In this document: piece by piece, positions 50,193-60,860 of the stretch | Layout of the letters: each line of letters starts with the position of its first letter | Numbering within the stretch: the first letter of the stretch is position 1 | Origin: Circinella umbellata | Lineage: Eukaryota; Mucoromycota; Mucoromycetes; Mucorales; Lichtheimiaceae | Assembly (NCBI GenBank): GCA_025093555.1 | Contig: JAIWNF010000038.1 | Span: 372,001-436,000, forward strand | Reading direction: 5' to 3' | Length of the DNA: 64,000 bases | Notes under the pieces: generated by a model | Told to the model about the DNA's origin: nothing | The model's database searches: none | Seen by the model: only the letters and a program-made list of their open reading frames with translations | Position numbers and translations under genes: made by a program

Positions 50193-51657
50193 ATTTTCTC
50201 TCGTTTATTTAGGTAATGGAGCTATGTTGTATTGTGTGGAAAAATGTTGACAAGGTTCCTTTTTCAACTATTTAAAAGAAGCCCGCCTTTTTTTTTTTTT
50301 ACTCTCTTCCCTTTGTGTATGTTTTGAAAAATCGTGACCGTGATTTCCCTTCGAAAAGAGAATGCCAAAGCAAGCCCTCATTTTCACTCCGCTGTATAAA
50401 ATTTCAAATACTTGATTGTTTCATTATGCATACTAGCTTTATTGTCAGTGATGTATGATATACATATATAATGACGTTTTTTTATTTATAATATCAATAT
50501 CAAAATCAATATCAATAGTAATAGTAATTATAATACTAATGTACGCAGGATCAATTTCTCCATAGCAGTAAAGCAACTATTACACTCCCTGAAAACAGTA
50601 AACTGTATTTACTTGTGGTTTTTTGTACTCATCAGCAAGCCTTCTTTATCAATAATTGTGGTGCAGCTTAACTATATAAAATACATAAGTTTGATATTTT
50701 CCTTACTCTTCTCTTTAAAAAAACATACAGTTATCTATATATATATATATATGTAAGACGTTTTTATAAAGTTGCTTTATTGATAATTATTAGATGTTAT
50801 TAACTATGTACGTATGGGCTTTTCAAGAACTAGACTGTTTGTTCATTACAGTACGTACTGCCTTATTTTATTCGACCTATAGCTCTCTGACTATTTTAGG
50901 AATAGTACGAGTTGTAGTTCCTTTGACTTTTTATTTTCGTGATTGATTTTGGGCATGTGACCTCTCTCTTTCATATCCTTGAAACACTATACATGTTAAT
51001 AAAAGTTAATAGAAATATCAACAATTTACTTTAGAAAATAAAGGTTTTAGGACAAAAGACCTTCAGAGAATCTTCGTAGATTTTTTTAGATGATCCGTAA
51101 ACTATAAGTGATTTTAATCCCGTAGTGTGCTCTTATAACCTCACCCATTCTATATTATAATTTATATGTCCTTGTAGTTTTATTATTTATGACATAAACA
51201 TAATATATTAGTGTATTGATATAGGCCACATTTAGTACCACTTTTTGCTCTGTGCCATGCTGCTGCGCTCCTTTGATGTTGGTTTCTTTGCATAGTTACA
51301 ATATATTGCATTCTTTAACAATTTCTTGTTTCAGTGGATTTTGAGTATACTTCATGAGTAGAAATAGAAATAAACCTCATGTTCAGTTGACACATTACGC
51401 TAAAAATATTGCTATTTAGCATTGTTGCGATTGTGAATATTTTTAATAAGAGAAAATAGACAACATATGCAGAAAACATTGCTCACAAGTGGGAGCAGTA
51501 ATATTGGTACTGCATTTTTTGTGGCCTTGCATGGCTCAAAAAAAAACTCGATCTCTTTCACACAAATATTAAAAAAACCATTCAAATGACAACAATGTGA
51601 AAAAGCTGCTATCGCCCTTTATATCAAGTAAAGATCGTTGGTGATTAATTAAAACAA
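50193..51657. other. Intergenic AT-rich region
   Basis: No gene supported. A short (caatat)n-like stretch (atatcaatatcaaaatcaatatcaatag) lies near 50488-50516. The first 200 bp probably holds the uL5m promoter. Confidence 0.4.
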
Positions 51658-52797
51658 ATGAGTCGTCAAAATCTACATCTCACTCTTAAATTCAGTCTTC
51701 GAAATTTGCATAATATGATTCATATTGGGAAGAAGCCAATAGACGGGTAATAAGTGGTAAAATGCACCTTAACTATAGTTCAGAAACTTATATCCTTTTT
51801 AAATAGATGTGCATATCTTCACTTTGAATCTGATGCAGATGCTGACAAGTTTTTCCATGCCCCATCAGGGCGATCAAGTGTTTGGCTTTTTAGAGCATGC
51901 CCAACGGACTCCCCAAATTTTTTTTTTTTGCCAGATATGAACCCAGAATCAGTGCATTTGTGCAAATCACCCAACGGACTCCCCAAAGTAAGATTTTTTA
52001 TTTCAAGGCACAGAAGGGTGTTTGGAGATCAACCAGAGGCTCCCGTAATTTAGAGAATGTTGACTCTGAATTTGGATTTTCCTAGATTTAGCCTTTCATT
52101 TGGAGACTCTTTTGGGGCAATGAATCTCCAAATCTAGCAAATTTAACTTTTGGGGAGTCCTGCCCAACATAAAAACGGTCAACCTGTTCGGTATAAAGTA
52201 CCAAAAGAATCATTGTCAGTATGTCCATCATCAACTTCTTTGGAAACACCCGAAGTACCATCAACAGATCCACCATCAATTTCTTCATCAAATGAAGTAC
52301 CACCCACACATTCACCATTAGCTTCTTCGACAACGCCTGAAGTACCATCAACAGATCCACTATCAATTTCTTTATCGAATGAAGCACCACCAACACGCCC
52401 ACCTTCAGTTTCTTTATCAAATGAAACACCACCAACACGTCCACCTTCGACTTCTTTATCAAATGAAGTACCACCATCAGCTCCTTCAACAGCACATAGA
52501 ACACCATTGACACCCTCATCCTTGTCTCCAATCGAAACATATGTATCAGTATCAGCACCCACTTGTCCAACGCTTGTACTACTAGATAAACATCGCAACG
52601 AAAAGAAACACGACGAAGATACATCTGAAGACGAAAATATCGATGATGACAGTCTCACTCTCAATCATCTTCAAAGCAATGTGGCTAGAAGCTTGAAACG
52701 ACTTATCAACGATTTTGGTAACCTCGAAAAATTCTATGCTGAAAAACGACAAAAGACAATCTCATTAGCAAAACAGCTGAAATCTTTGCAAAAGTAA
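51658..52797 (+). pseudogene. RRM-like gene interrupted by a small DNA element
   Basis: Exon 1 (51658-51746, starting MSRQNLHLTLKFSLRNL) and exon 2 from 51807, after a 60-nt intron, give KPIDGCAYLHFESDADADKF. This resembles the RNP1 strand of an RNA-recognition motif. The frame then meets a 255-bp element with 8-bp flanking repeats. Beyond it an open frame continues from about 52161 to TAA 52795-52797: S/T/P-rich repeats (PEVPSTDP, SLSNE, PPTRPPS, each several times), an acidic patch (DEDTSEDENIDDD) and a coiled-coil-like tail (SLKRLINDFGNLEKFYAEKR). The left and right frames do not agree by one base if the element is simply removed, so the gene is either broken or spliced around the insert, for example from a GTAAG donor at 51988. 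Confidence 0.45.
51898..52168. mobile_element. 255-bp TIR element with 8-bp target-site duplication
   Basis: The element (51906-52160) starts GGACTCCCCAAA and ends TTTGGGGAGTCC, a perfect 12-bp terminal inverted repeat. About 10 bp further in, the ends share a second inverted motif, ttgc(c/t)agat. It is flanked on both sides by TGCCCAAC (51898-51905 and 52161-52168). An 8-bp duplication is typical of hAT, P or Merlin-type transposition. The GG terminus is unlike the usual hAT CAG. An internal copy of cccaacggactccccaaa at about 51970-51987 repeats the left junction, so a local duplication or a nested event is possible. It has no coding capacity. Confidence 0.6.
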
Positions 52798-54024
52798 AAA
52801 TAAACATGGGGACAGGATAACAAATTGTTTCATAGTGTTGTATAATAAGAACATTATCTCTTTATCCCAAATGAAATAAAGAAATTATATTTAGAATAAA
52901 GACGTGAACAGAACTCAATTCTAAAAAGGAAACTGAGTAAAATCGCATAACGATGTTCTGCACCTCATCAACTTTGATTTAAAGGATAAAAGCGAGTACC
53001 ATGGCTGACCCCAATATACTTCAGAACAGTAGCTATAGTAACTTCTCAATATTAATGACTAATCTCAAGTACTCAACTTTACTATCAATCACCTACATCA
53101 TTCCATTAACTAAGCCCCATAACTCATAGAATAGAAATCATATAAATACGGGTTGTAAATATTATTTTAAAAAAATAACTTTATTCTAGTTTCTAAATTA
53201 TTATTAAAGATATATAACAAAGTCTCAAAGGATTTATACCTTATCTGTTTTTATTTCCTACTCTTATTAAAATAACCAAATATTACACATAGGAATGTTA
53301 AAAATGTAAGTGGAATAGTCAAATTTGACATCTACATCATCTTACTCTCTCTTTTTTTTTAGCAATTTATATTTGGAACGGATGAACAAGAATAAAAAAA
53401 AAGTGTAGTTAAATGTATCTTTCAATAATAAAAAAAAAAAGAATCATATGAGAGATTAAAAGAATATTTTATTATATATATTATGATTAGTAATTAGTAT
53501 CAGTTCTTTCTTTGTTGCTGGTCGAACAGAACTGGAACAGATTTATTTGCATTAATTTGAATAGTATAGTACTTTGCTACTATTAACAAACAAAGAAGCT
53601 TTTTACCGCTATATAAATGCACATATATATTGTTGTTGTCGTACACCGTATACTAATATTATTTACAACCCTATTACTTGGTAGCAAAAAAAAATGTTTT
53701 CTATCCGGAGAATGGACTGCAACATTAATTAAAGAAAAGTTACTACAAACAATTCAAAGATGATCAACATCGATGATTTAATAATGGATATATGGGCTCG
53801 GATAACATGTCTGAGACTGAAGAATTAATTAATTGATTTTTTGGAAGCTTCGCTTCAAGGTACTTCTCCAAATCATATTTGCGATGTATCACAAAATAAC
53901 GTTTATTTTGTACAATATAATGAGGAACCTGTTTATTTATAAAAGCAAGAATAATAAAGCAATTGAGTATATAGAGTTATAAAATTATAGATGAAGTATA
54001 TATATGATGTAGTATAGAACTGAT
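52798..54024. other. Intergenic AT-rich region
   Basis: No gene or terminus recognised. There are scattered A-tracts (53150-53450) and a directly repeated attaatt near 53820-53835. Confidence 0.4.
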
Positions 54025-54260
54025 TTATATTGATAACTGGCTATTATTGTTTCTGCATGATCGACGATTATATTTACCATTGTAGTTAGTATAGACACAC
54101 AAGGAGCATATTGATTTTTGACAATATTTAGGCAAACCGACTCTTAAATTTATATTACTGGTACCAAGAATTTTTCTATTGGCTGGAACAATTTGTTGCT
54201 GAATAGAAGGAGGAAATAGTTGAGGAGGATGCTTTATTGTGAATAAATTTGTTGCTGCGG
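54025..54260 (-). pseudogene. Relic of a C-terminal zinc-knuckle domain, transposase-like
   Basis: The minus strand reads QQQIVPANRKILGTSNINLR followed by VGLPKYCQKSICSLC and NYNGKYNRRSC, ending at TAA 54027-54025. The C-x2-C-x(n)-N-x-R-R-x-C arrangement resembles the CCHC-like zinc knuckle at the end of MULE-type transposases, with the usual His apparently replaced. The upstream frame in this strand is Q-rich and interrupted. Assignment is tentative; it may also be the end of an uncharacterised gene. Confidence 0.3.
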
Positions 54261-55740
54261 ATAGATGTATTGGTGTTCTTGTGAATAATTTGTTGTGGAT
54301 AAGTACTTTGTAGATGGATTTGTTGGTATATTTGTTGATGAGGATAAATTTTCAGAAGATGCGTTTGTATGAGTGGTCTGTACTAACCCTTCTATTTTAT
54401 ATAAGTTACTGTATGTTCATATTATTGTTAGTGTTTGCAACTGATGCCCTATTACTCCCATTTATGTTAAACAACAAATATTTTAAAATAACTATTCAAG
54501 ACAAAACAAAGCTGCCGTTTATAGTAAAGGTTTAACCTTAAAAAAACATACAAGAAATATATAATTATATGAATAACATTCAGTTAATATTCGAATATAT
54601 AAAAAGTATATGAATAATATTGATGTTTTGACATTTTGTTCAAAGAACTATACCAGGAATATATAAATATATAGATGGTATTCAGATAGTATTCAACTGT
54701 TTAAATATGTGAATAATATTCATGTATTGATATCATACTGAAAAAATACAGTATACAAGAAATATATAGTTATACTGATAATAATTATGTATTAGTATTA
54801 TTACTATTATGCATAATAAAGTGTGAAAAAGATTTTTTATGGTCTTTTCCAAAGGAGGAAACAATAATTTGGTTTGATATCTATCGCTCTTATTACTATT
54901 TTTTGCTCTATGTAATGTTGTATATTCTTGAATACTGAGAAAGACAATCGATGATACGAAGAGTTGTGAAAAGAATAATGAAGAGCAGATATTATTTCTG
55001 ACGGTTGGATTCAATCTTTGATGGATTTTAAGGTTGGCTACGGCCTTCTAAGAAAAGTGAGACAAGAATTACGTATCCATGATGTAGTTATACGCAGGTG
55101 CATTATGACAATGATCTTATTCCTCCTTTCCCAAGCAAAAATCAATTATGCAACACAATGATGAGATTACATGAAATATAATTCTCAAATTGAATGAGTT
55201 TTCTTAAATAAGATAAACACTCCCCCCCCATTTTAATAATACACATTCATTCACTTTTTAAAAAAAATTCCCTGAATAAACCAAAACGTATAAAAGTTAT
55301 AGTGATAGTTATTTATTAAATTCTTGTTTTTTTATTTCTAGTTATAAATTAATATTATTTACCAACATGATATAACAAGTAACTCAAAATATCACAATAT
55401 TTAACATATTTAAACATATTTTTTTTCATGATGTATAAGCGAAAATTATTGCTACGTATCACAAGCGAAGAATACCTTTATCATATGCGAGAAAAATTGA
55501 CATCAAAAGCGAAGAAAATTACTCTTATAAGCGAAAAAATCGAGGACTGTGTCCGGAAATGAATGTAAGATCCTGTATATGTAGTATTATTATAACTCAT
55601 TATAACAATTTATTAATAATTCAATGTTTAAGTATGTTGTATACTACAAACAGTAATTAGTCCTCATTTGGTATTCAAAAAAAAAAAAAGAAAGATTACT
55701 ATTCATATAGTATAAGTCGCAATGTCGAAAATGGTTTAAT
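54261..55740. other. AT-rich region with diverged repeats
   Basis: The segment 54540-54780 contains two diverged copies of a motif like caagaaatatata(a/t)-ttat, with tatgaataa-atttca strings between. At 55433-55540 the string aagcgaa(a/g) occurs four times within 110 bp. The frame at 54314-54535 is hydrophobic and without motif. No gene supported. Confidence 0.3.
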
Positions 55741-56340
55741 TATATATGATAGTTTGATTCATCAGACTCTTTATAATTTATGATGTACGTACGTAATAAT
55801 AGTAGCATTGAATATCTTTGTTGTAGATCTTCTGGTGAGGTTGGCGTTTGAACATCATTATGTGTAAATAAGAAAGTAAAAAAAAAAAGTTAGAGTTAGT
55901 TGTATGTAGATCCATCATTTAGTAGACTAAATTACCTGATATTAAAGGAATAAAACATATATTTTCAAGTCGTTCTGCAACAACAGAAATGGTAAGATTT
56001 ACTTTTTATTATATTAATCAAATTATATAATTCATAATTTTAATCTACTACCTGTATTTATTTTCCATAGTAGAGAAAAAAAAACCCATGTATCATAGAT
56101 AATAATTTTAAAAATGCATCGCCTTTTTTCTTTTACGTAAGAGCTTGATATAAAACATAAGTGGTTTATTTCTTTCATATTTATAATGAGAATCAAGATA
56201 GTATTCAATATAGTATTGAATTAACCAAATGGTTTTTGATTATCCGCGTACATACCGGGGGTTGTCAAGCATATAATTTTAGATGGTTACTACGTAATTA
56301 CTTGATCTGTATGGCGCATTATTTAGTTTTATTCATGCCT
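55741..56340 (-). pseudogene. Unassigned coding-like fragments
   Basis: Minus-strand fragments with protein-like composition follow each other: WLIQYYIEYYLDSHYKYERN with KPLMFYIKLLRKRKK (about 56230-56110); GDAFLKLLSMIHGFFFSTME (about 56120-56060); ISVVAERLENICFIPLIS after a cag acceptor-like site (about 55995-55940); and NDVQTPTSPEDLQQRYSMLL to a stop at 55744. They sit in different frames with stops between, so this is either an intron-rich gene I could not assemble or a decayed one. No family recognised. Confidence 0.3.
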
Positions 56341-56595
56341 TGTTTGTCATCAATTTTTTTTTTTTTAGTTAATTGATTACCAAGAAGAAAATTTTAATAC
56401 CAAGATGAATCCATTATTATTAAGCAACTAAATTGTCTATTAATGCTGATAGATATATCCTCCCTTTTTTTTTTCGGGGAGGGAGGGGGTTTATAATTAT
56501 TTAATTGCATAATAATAAAGTTATTAAAACTTTCTGACAACAAATAGAGAGAACTCCGTTCCCCCTTCACCCCTTTTTACATATCAAAAAAAAAA

Positions 56596-57282
56596 ATGCA
56601 AACTGATCAATCACAAAATTTAACACAATTTGTTGAAGACCTTTCAAAACAATTACATGGCTGTTTAGAAAAGATACTTGTTGATCCTACACAAAGTAGG
56701 GACGATATAGAAGACTCAAAATGTAAAAGATTCTTTATTTCCTTTTTGATTATCACTACGATTGCTTTGCATTCAATACATTATTGAAATACTTGAAGAA
56801 GTCGCGTATTAACTTTAAATAAATATATGAACCTTTATAGCTTTGGATGAACAATTACTTGAAATAAAATCAACAGTGTTAAATTTGGAAAGGAATTTTA
56901 AAGAGATTAGACTACAAGCATTGAGTAATCGACCTTTAGCAGTACAAGAGGTATTAAGTAAATAATAAATGCTTTAAAATAATATCCTGCTTATCTAATT
57001 TATTTTTACTAGTCAGTGGAATTATTAAAACGTGATATCGAATTAAAAAAATCAACTATTGAGAAATATTCTACAAAATTGGAACAATGGGATCAAGAAT
57101 TACCTGTTTTAGAAGAAAAAAGTAGACAGATACTTAAACATCGAACGGATGGAAAAGATTTTGATAAACCAGTTAAACATGAATTTTTAGAGAAAAAGAA
57201 AAAACAACAAGGACAACAGAATAATAATGAAGAAGAAGATGACGACGATGACGATGATGATGCAGAATTTGAAGAAGTTTAA
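56596..57282 (+). CDS. Mediator complex subunit Med28, 168 aa
   Basis: Subunit of the Mediator head region that links transcription factors to RNA polymerase II. Exons 56596-56722, 56841-56950 and 57013-57282 close at 168 aa. The protein is almost entirely helical. The middle reads FKEIRLQALSNRPLAVQEVL and then SVELLKRDIELKKSTIEKYS with TKLEQWDQELPVL. It matches the Med28 pattern (QLS-x-KP-x3-I/V-x-E-D-x3-L-x2-EL-x2-K-x3-I-x-K-x4-L-x2-W) in order and spacing. The C-terminus is a K/Q stretch followed by an acidic EEDDDDDDDDAEFEEV tail. It ends 72 bp from the convergent TRM10 stop. Another small helical Mediator subunit is the main alternative. Confidence 0.7.
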
Positions 57283-57354
57283 TTATATATTATGTACAAT
57301 TTACTTTTTTATTATTATTATTAATATTATTACTACATTTTAAAAATAATGGTA

Positions 57355-58632
57355 TTATTGTTCTACTTCTTCTTTATCTTCTTTTACTTTTACAATATCT
57401 TCCTTATTATCTTCATCATTCTTATTACTAATATCATTATCATCAGTAATAGAATTCGTAGTAGCTTCTTCTTCTTGATTTTCATCTCCAATCAATTTAC
57501 TCTCCTTTAATTTTCTTCCAGGAATAACTTCCAAAAATGCTTTTTCCCAGTTACGTGTTTCTAACCATTTGGTCATAATTTCATATACTGACAATTTATA
57601 ATATAAACAAAAAGTTTAGTCTTTTTTTTTTTCAAATATTAGTATCACCCTTTTCCTTTCTTTTCAATTTACCATGATTGACAGTTAAAACTTTACGACT
57701 CGCCATTTGTATATATTCACCAATGGGAAGAGCAGCTGTAGCAATACCTTGTTCTGTTGCTTTAGTATGACATAATCCCTAAAGTATATAGAGAGAGAGT
57801 TTATATCAAAATAGTTTCATCTTATACATAAACATATATACACTAAATCTAGCTCTACCTTATGTCTATTTTTATCTACAATACCACCAATAATATAAAC
57901 TTTATCCTCTTCAAGTTCCCGAACCACATTATCTGAATCAGCCGATAAATAAATTAATTTGGATTTATCAAATTTATCCAAATACGATTCCTTTGTAAAT
58001 TCAATATTTTTCCAATTGGTGAATGTAGGTGTTTTTTTTTCAAAAATATCTTTTAAAGTATCATCAAATGAGGTCACTGTAATTTGCATTGGATGTAATC
58101 CTGCTCTATTAGCACTGTGACAACGAACTAATTGTGCCTGTAATGATTTATTCTCCTATAATATTTAGGTAATATTAATAATTAATTAATATCTTTTATC
58201 TTTAAAGATTGTTGTGTAAGTAACCATTAGACTTACTGTATCATGCATATAAGAAGTAAAAGAACAATCCATAACAACGCGTACAGAGCTTGGTTCAATT
58301 TCCGTCTTTTGTCTTTTAGGTGGTGGTGGTGGAATAACACCTTCTTGAATAAGTTTACGTCGTTCAGCACTTTTTCTTTTCTTTTTCTCTTTTTGATACT
58401 TGTTACGTTCATTTCGTGTAGCATTCCAGACTTCTTCTTTAAGTAATCGTTTTAAACCATTCTTGGATAAGCCTTGGTATTTAGGATCGTTAATGTCATA
58501 AGTAATTCCTTGATATTTACGAATGTTACTATTAGTATTCGTGGTTGCTTCGTCATTAGAAGGGGTAGAAGTTGTTGTTGTTGTTGTTGTTGTTGTTACT
58601 TCAGGATCGGGTGTTTGATCGTTGTCAGCCAT
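57355..58632 (-). CDS. TRM10: tRNA (guanine(9)-N1)-methyltransferase TRM10, 343 aa
   Basis: A SPOUT methyltransferase that adds the N1-methyl group to G9 of tRNAs using S-adenosylmethionine. Exons: 58632-58237, 58155-57859, 57778-57673, 57587-57355. The frame closes at 343 aa. A Thr-rich N-terminus and a basic region ([19 protein letters not shown]) precede the SPOUT core: [38 protein letters not shown] and [16 protein letters not shown], which holds the conserved catalytic Asp-containing loop. The core continues with [20 protein letters not shown] and [16 protein letters not shown]. The tail is acidic. Its start is 211 bp from the divergent PPxY membrane-protein gene, which suggests a shared promoter. 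Confidence 0.94.
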
Positions 58633-58843
58633 GTTTTTTTACTTTCGTAGCTCAACTATCAGTGTTGCTTAAAAAAAAGGATAACCTTCTTACATATACA
58701 ACAAAAAAAAAAAAACAGACACGGAGTTTGAAAAAACAGTTTAAAAAAACGTTACAAATGATACATACATAAAAAAAAAAAGCATAACGCTTTTCTTCTT
58801 CTTTTTCCTTTTTTTTTTTTATTACAACTTCAAAACCATTCAA
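58633..58843. promoter_or_regulatory. Bidirectional promoter between TRM10 and the PPxY gene
   Basis: A 211-bp spacer between two divergent start codons. It has A-tracts (58703-58715, 58770-58783) and a C/T-rich tract (58791-58820). Both genes must be driven from it or from within each other. Confidence 0.5.
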
Positions 58844-59494
58844 ATGTCTGTAATTGCATTCAATATACTTTGGGTACTTTGTGTTTTATTATTATTATTG
58901 GCATTATTTCTTGCGATAAGAAGACGACGATTAGCTTCCAGACAAGGTAAGCACTCCTTTTTTATTTTATTGTTACAACAATACTTTCAACAATAGGGTT
59001 ATTAAGAAAAGGACAACATTTTATGTATTTAGTTTTACTAATATGAATAATCAATTAAACTATACTAGTTAATCAAGTATATCAATATCGTCAACAGCAA
59101 CAACAACAACAACAACAACAGCAAGAAATTGGACCAGGAGTACGTATTTATATGCCATCCTATTATGAATTTCAAGCAGCACAAGCACAATATGGAGGTA
59201 GTTCATCTTCTACACATGATCCCACGAGTAGTGGTATCAATCCGCCACCACCTATTTATAAACCTGAGGAAGTAGCACCTCCACCTTCTTATCAAGATTA
59301 TCGTAAAGATCCTCGAATTCAAGCTGTTGCAATGAGTCCTCCTTCTAATGAACCAACGTCAACTCCCCCACTACCACCTCCTACTACACCACCACCACCA
59401 TCTACAACAGCTATTGAACAACAACGTGATACAACATCAACTACTGTACCAATAACTTCTTCAACAACTCAAGTAGTATCAAGTACTGAACAGC

Positions 59495-59525
<31 letters not shown>

Positions 59526-59541
59526 TTCAACATCACCATAA
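58844..59541 (+). CDS. Single-pass membrane protein with PPxY motifs, 191 aa
   Basis: Two exons (58844-58946 and 59069-59541) close at 191 aa. Residues about 5-26 form one hydrophobic helix (FNILWVLCVLLLLLLALFLA) followed at once by IRRRRLASR. By the positive-inside rule the short N-terminus faces the lumen or outside and the long C-terminal part is cytosolic. That part holds polyQ tracts and two PPxY motifs (PPIY in PPPPIYKPEE, PPSY in PPPSYQDY), then a proline/threonine-rich tail. PPxY motifs bind WW domains of NEDD4/Rsp5 ubiquitin ligases, so it could be a ligase adaptor on an internal membrane. That role is inference. No family recognised. Confidence 0.75.
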
Positions 59542-60860
59542 TGGCTATTAACTAAACCATGAATCAATCTAGATTTTTTTTTTCATCGTGTTAAAAAAAC
59601 TCATAAAGAGGACCACATTTACGCGAACAACAAACCTGCATACTATGTTTCATTTACTTTTGTTTTTTTTTTGCTCTTTATTTTCCTTTTTACACAATTT
59701 ATACCCTTGTTTTTCTTTTAAAAGAAGAAAAAAAAACTCTTTCTTTCCTTGCTATCAGAACAAAAAGGAAAAAAAATAAAACCCTCATTACACCCCTCCC
59801 CACACTCAAAAAAAAAATGTAACTTGTAATTCTTTTGTTTCTATGCAACCCAAAAAAAAAAAAATAAACCCATCCTATATTTTTTTTTTTATTAACCCCT
59901 TCCCCTCTTTTTTCCTCTCTTTCCATTGTAGATATAGATTATATTATATTATATTATATTATTAACTTACATATTATATATGTATATAAATTCACAGTTT
60001 ATTTAATTAAGATGAATGTAGGATGATCCTCAATCTTTCTCATAATATTACTGCCAAATGGATAATTCTATAGAAAAAAAGGGGGGGAGAGAATGGAGGG
60101 GTTTATAAAATTTTCAGTTGTTATAAATCCGTTTTACCGTTACACAGACTAACAATAAAGAATAATACAAATTTGTTTCTTGGCGTTTTTATTATTATCA
60201 AAGAACCTATGACATTCCATTTTTTTTTTTTGCATTGTTATACGAGGTACAATTTTATGCATCCTCACTTCCCCCATTCACCTTTCAAATCCTCATTTTT
60301 GTGTAAGGTAATACCGGGATGAATCTTAAAATTCCAATAATGGATAACCTATCTATGACATTAGATAGATTTGGAAGATTTCTATATCTTTAAAATTGAT
60401 TAGGTCATCATAAAAATAGTTGTTGTTGTTGTTAATATTACGTGATAGTACATATATATTATATAAACAATAAACAATAGAAACGTTCACCAATGAGTAA
60501 AAGTTTTATATGTGTGTTTTTTCTCTTAGTTTTATGTGTGTACACCTGATAAGACAATGTGTTCTTTCTAATAATAAAATAAACCTTATATCATATAAAA
60601 TTGAGTCATTATAAAAGTATATGAAATGATCCATTATTTATGCAGTAAATGAACCTTTTTATTTATCTTTATGCGGAGTACAAAACCATTTAACGCATGA
60701 AAAAAAAAAAAAAAGATGAGGGCAGCTAAGCCAACTTTTTTTTCTACTTTCGGTAGGAGTTTTTTTTTTTTTTTGTGTGTGGTGCCTCGATAATTTTTTT
60801 TTTTTTTTTTTTTTTACCTCTTGATCTTCATTCAACATTTAATTTTTTTTTTATTGAACC
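59542..60860. other. Intergenic region and RRP12 promoter
   Basis: There are many A- and T-runs, including T-rich tracts at 60759-60773 and 60795-60816 just before the RRP12 start, a common promoter/leader composition here. A short (attat)n run lies at 59939-59960. No gene seen. Confidence 0.4.

Noticed and set aside
52088..52664. Two overlapping minus-strand frames (178 and 161 aa)
   Set aside because: They are antisense shadows of the repetitive plus-strand S/T/P region. The plus frame has more protein-like ends and a coiled-coil tail.
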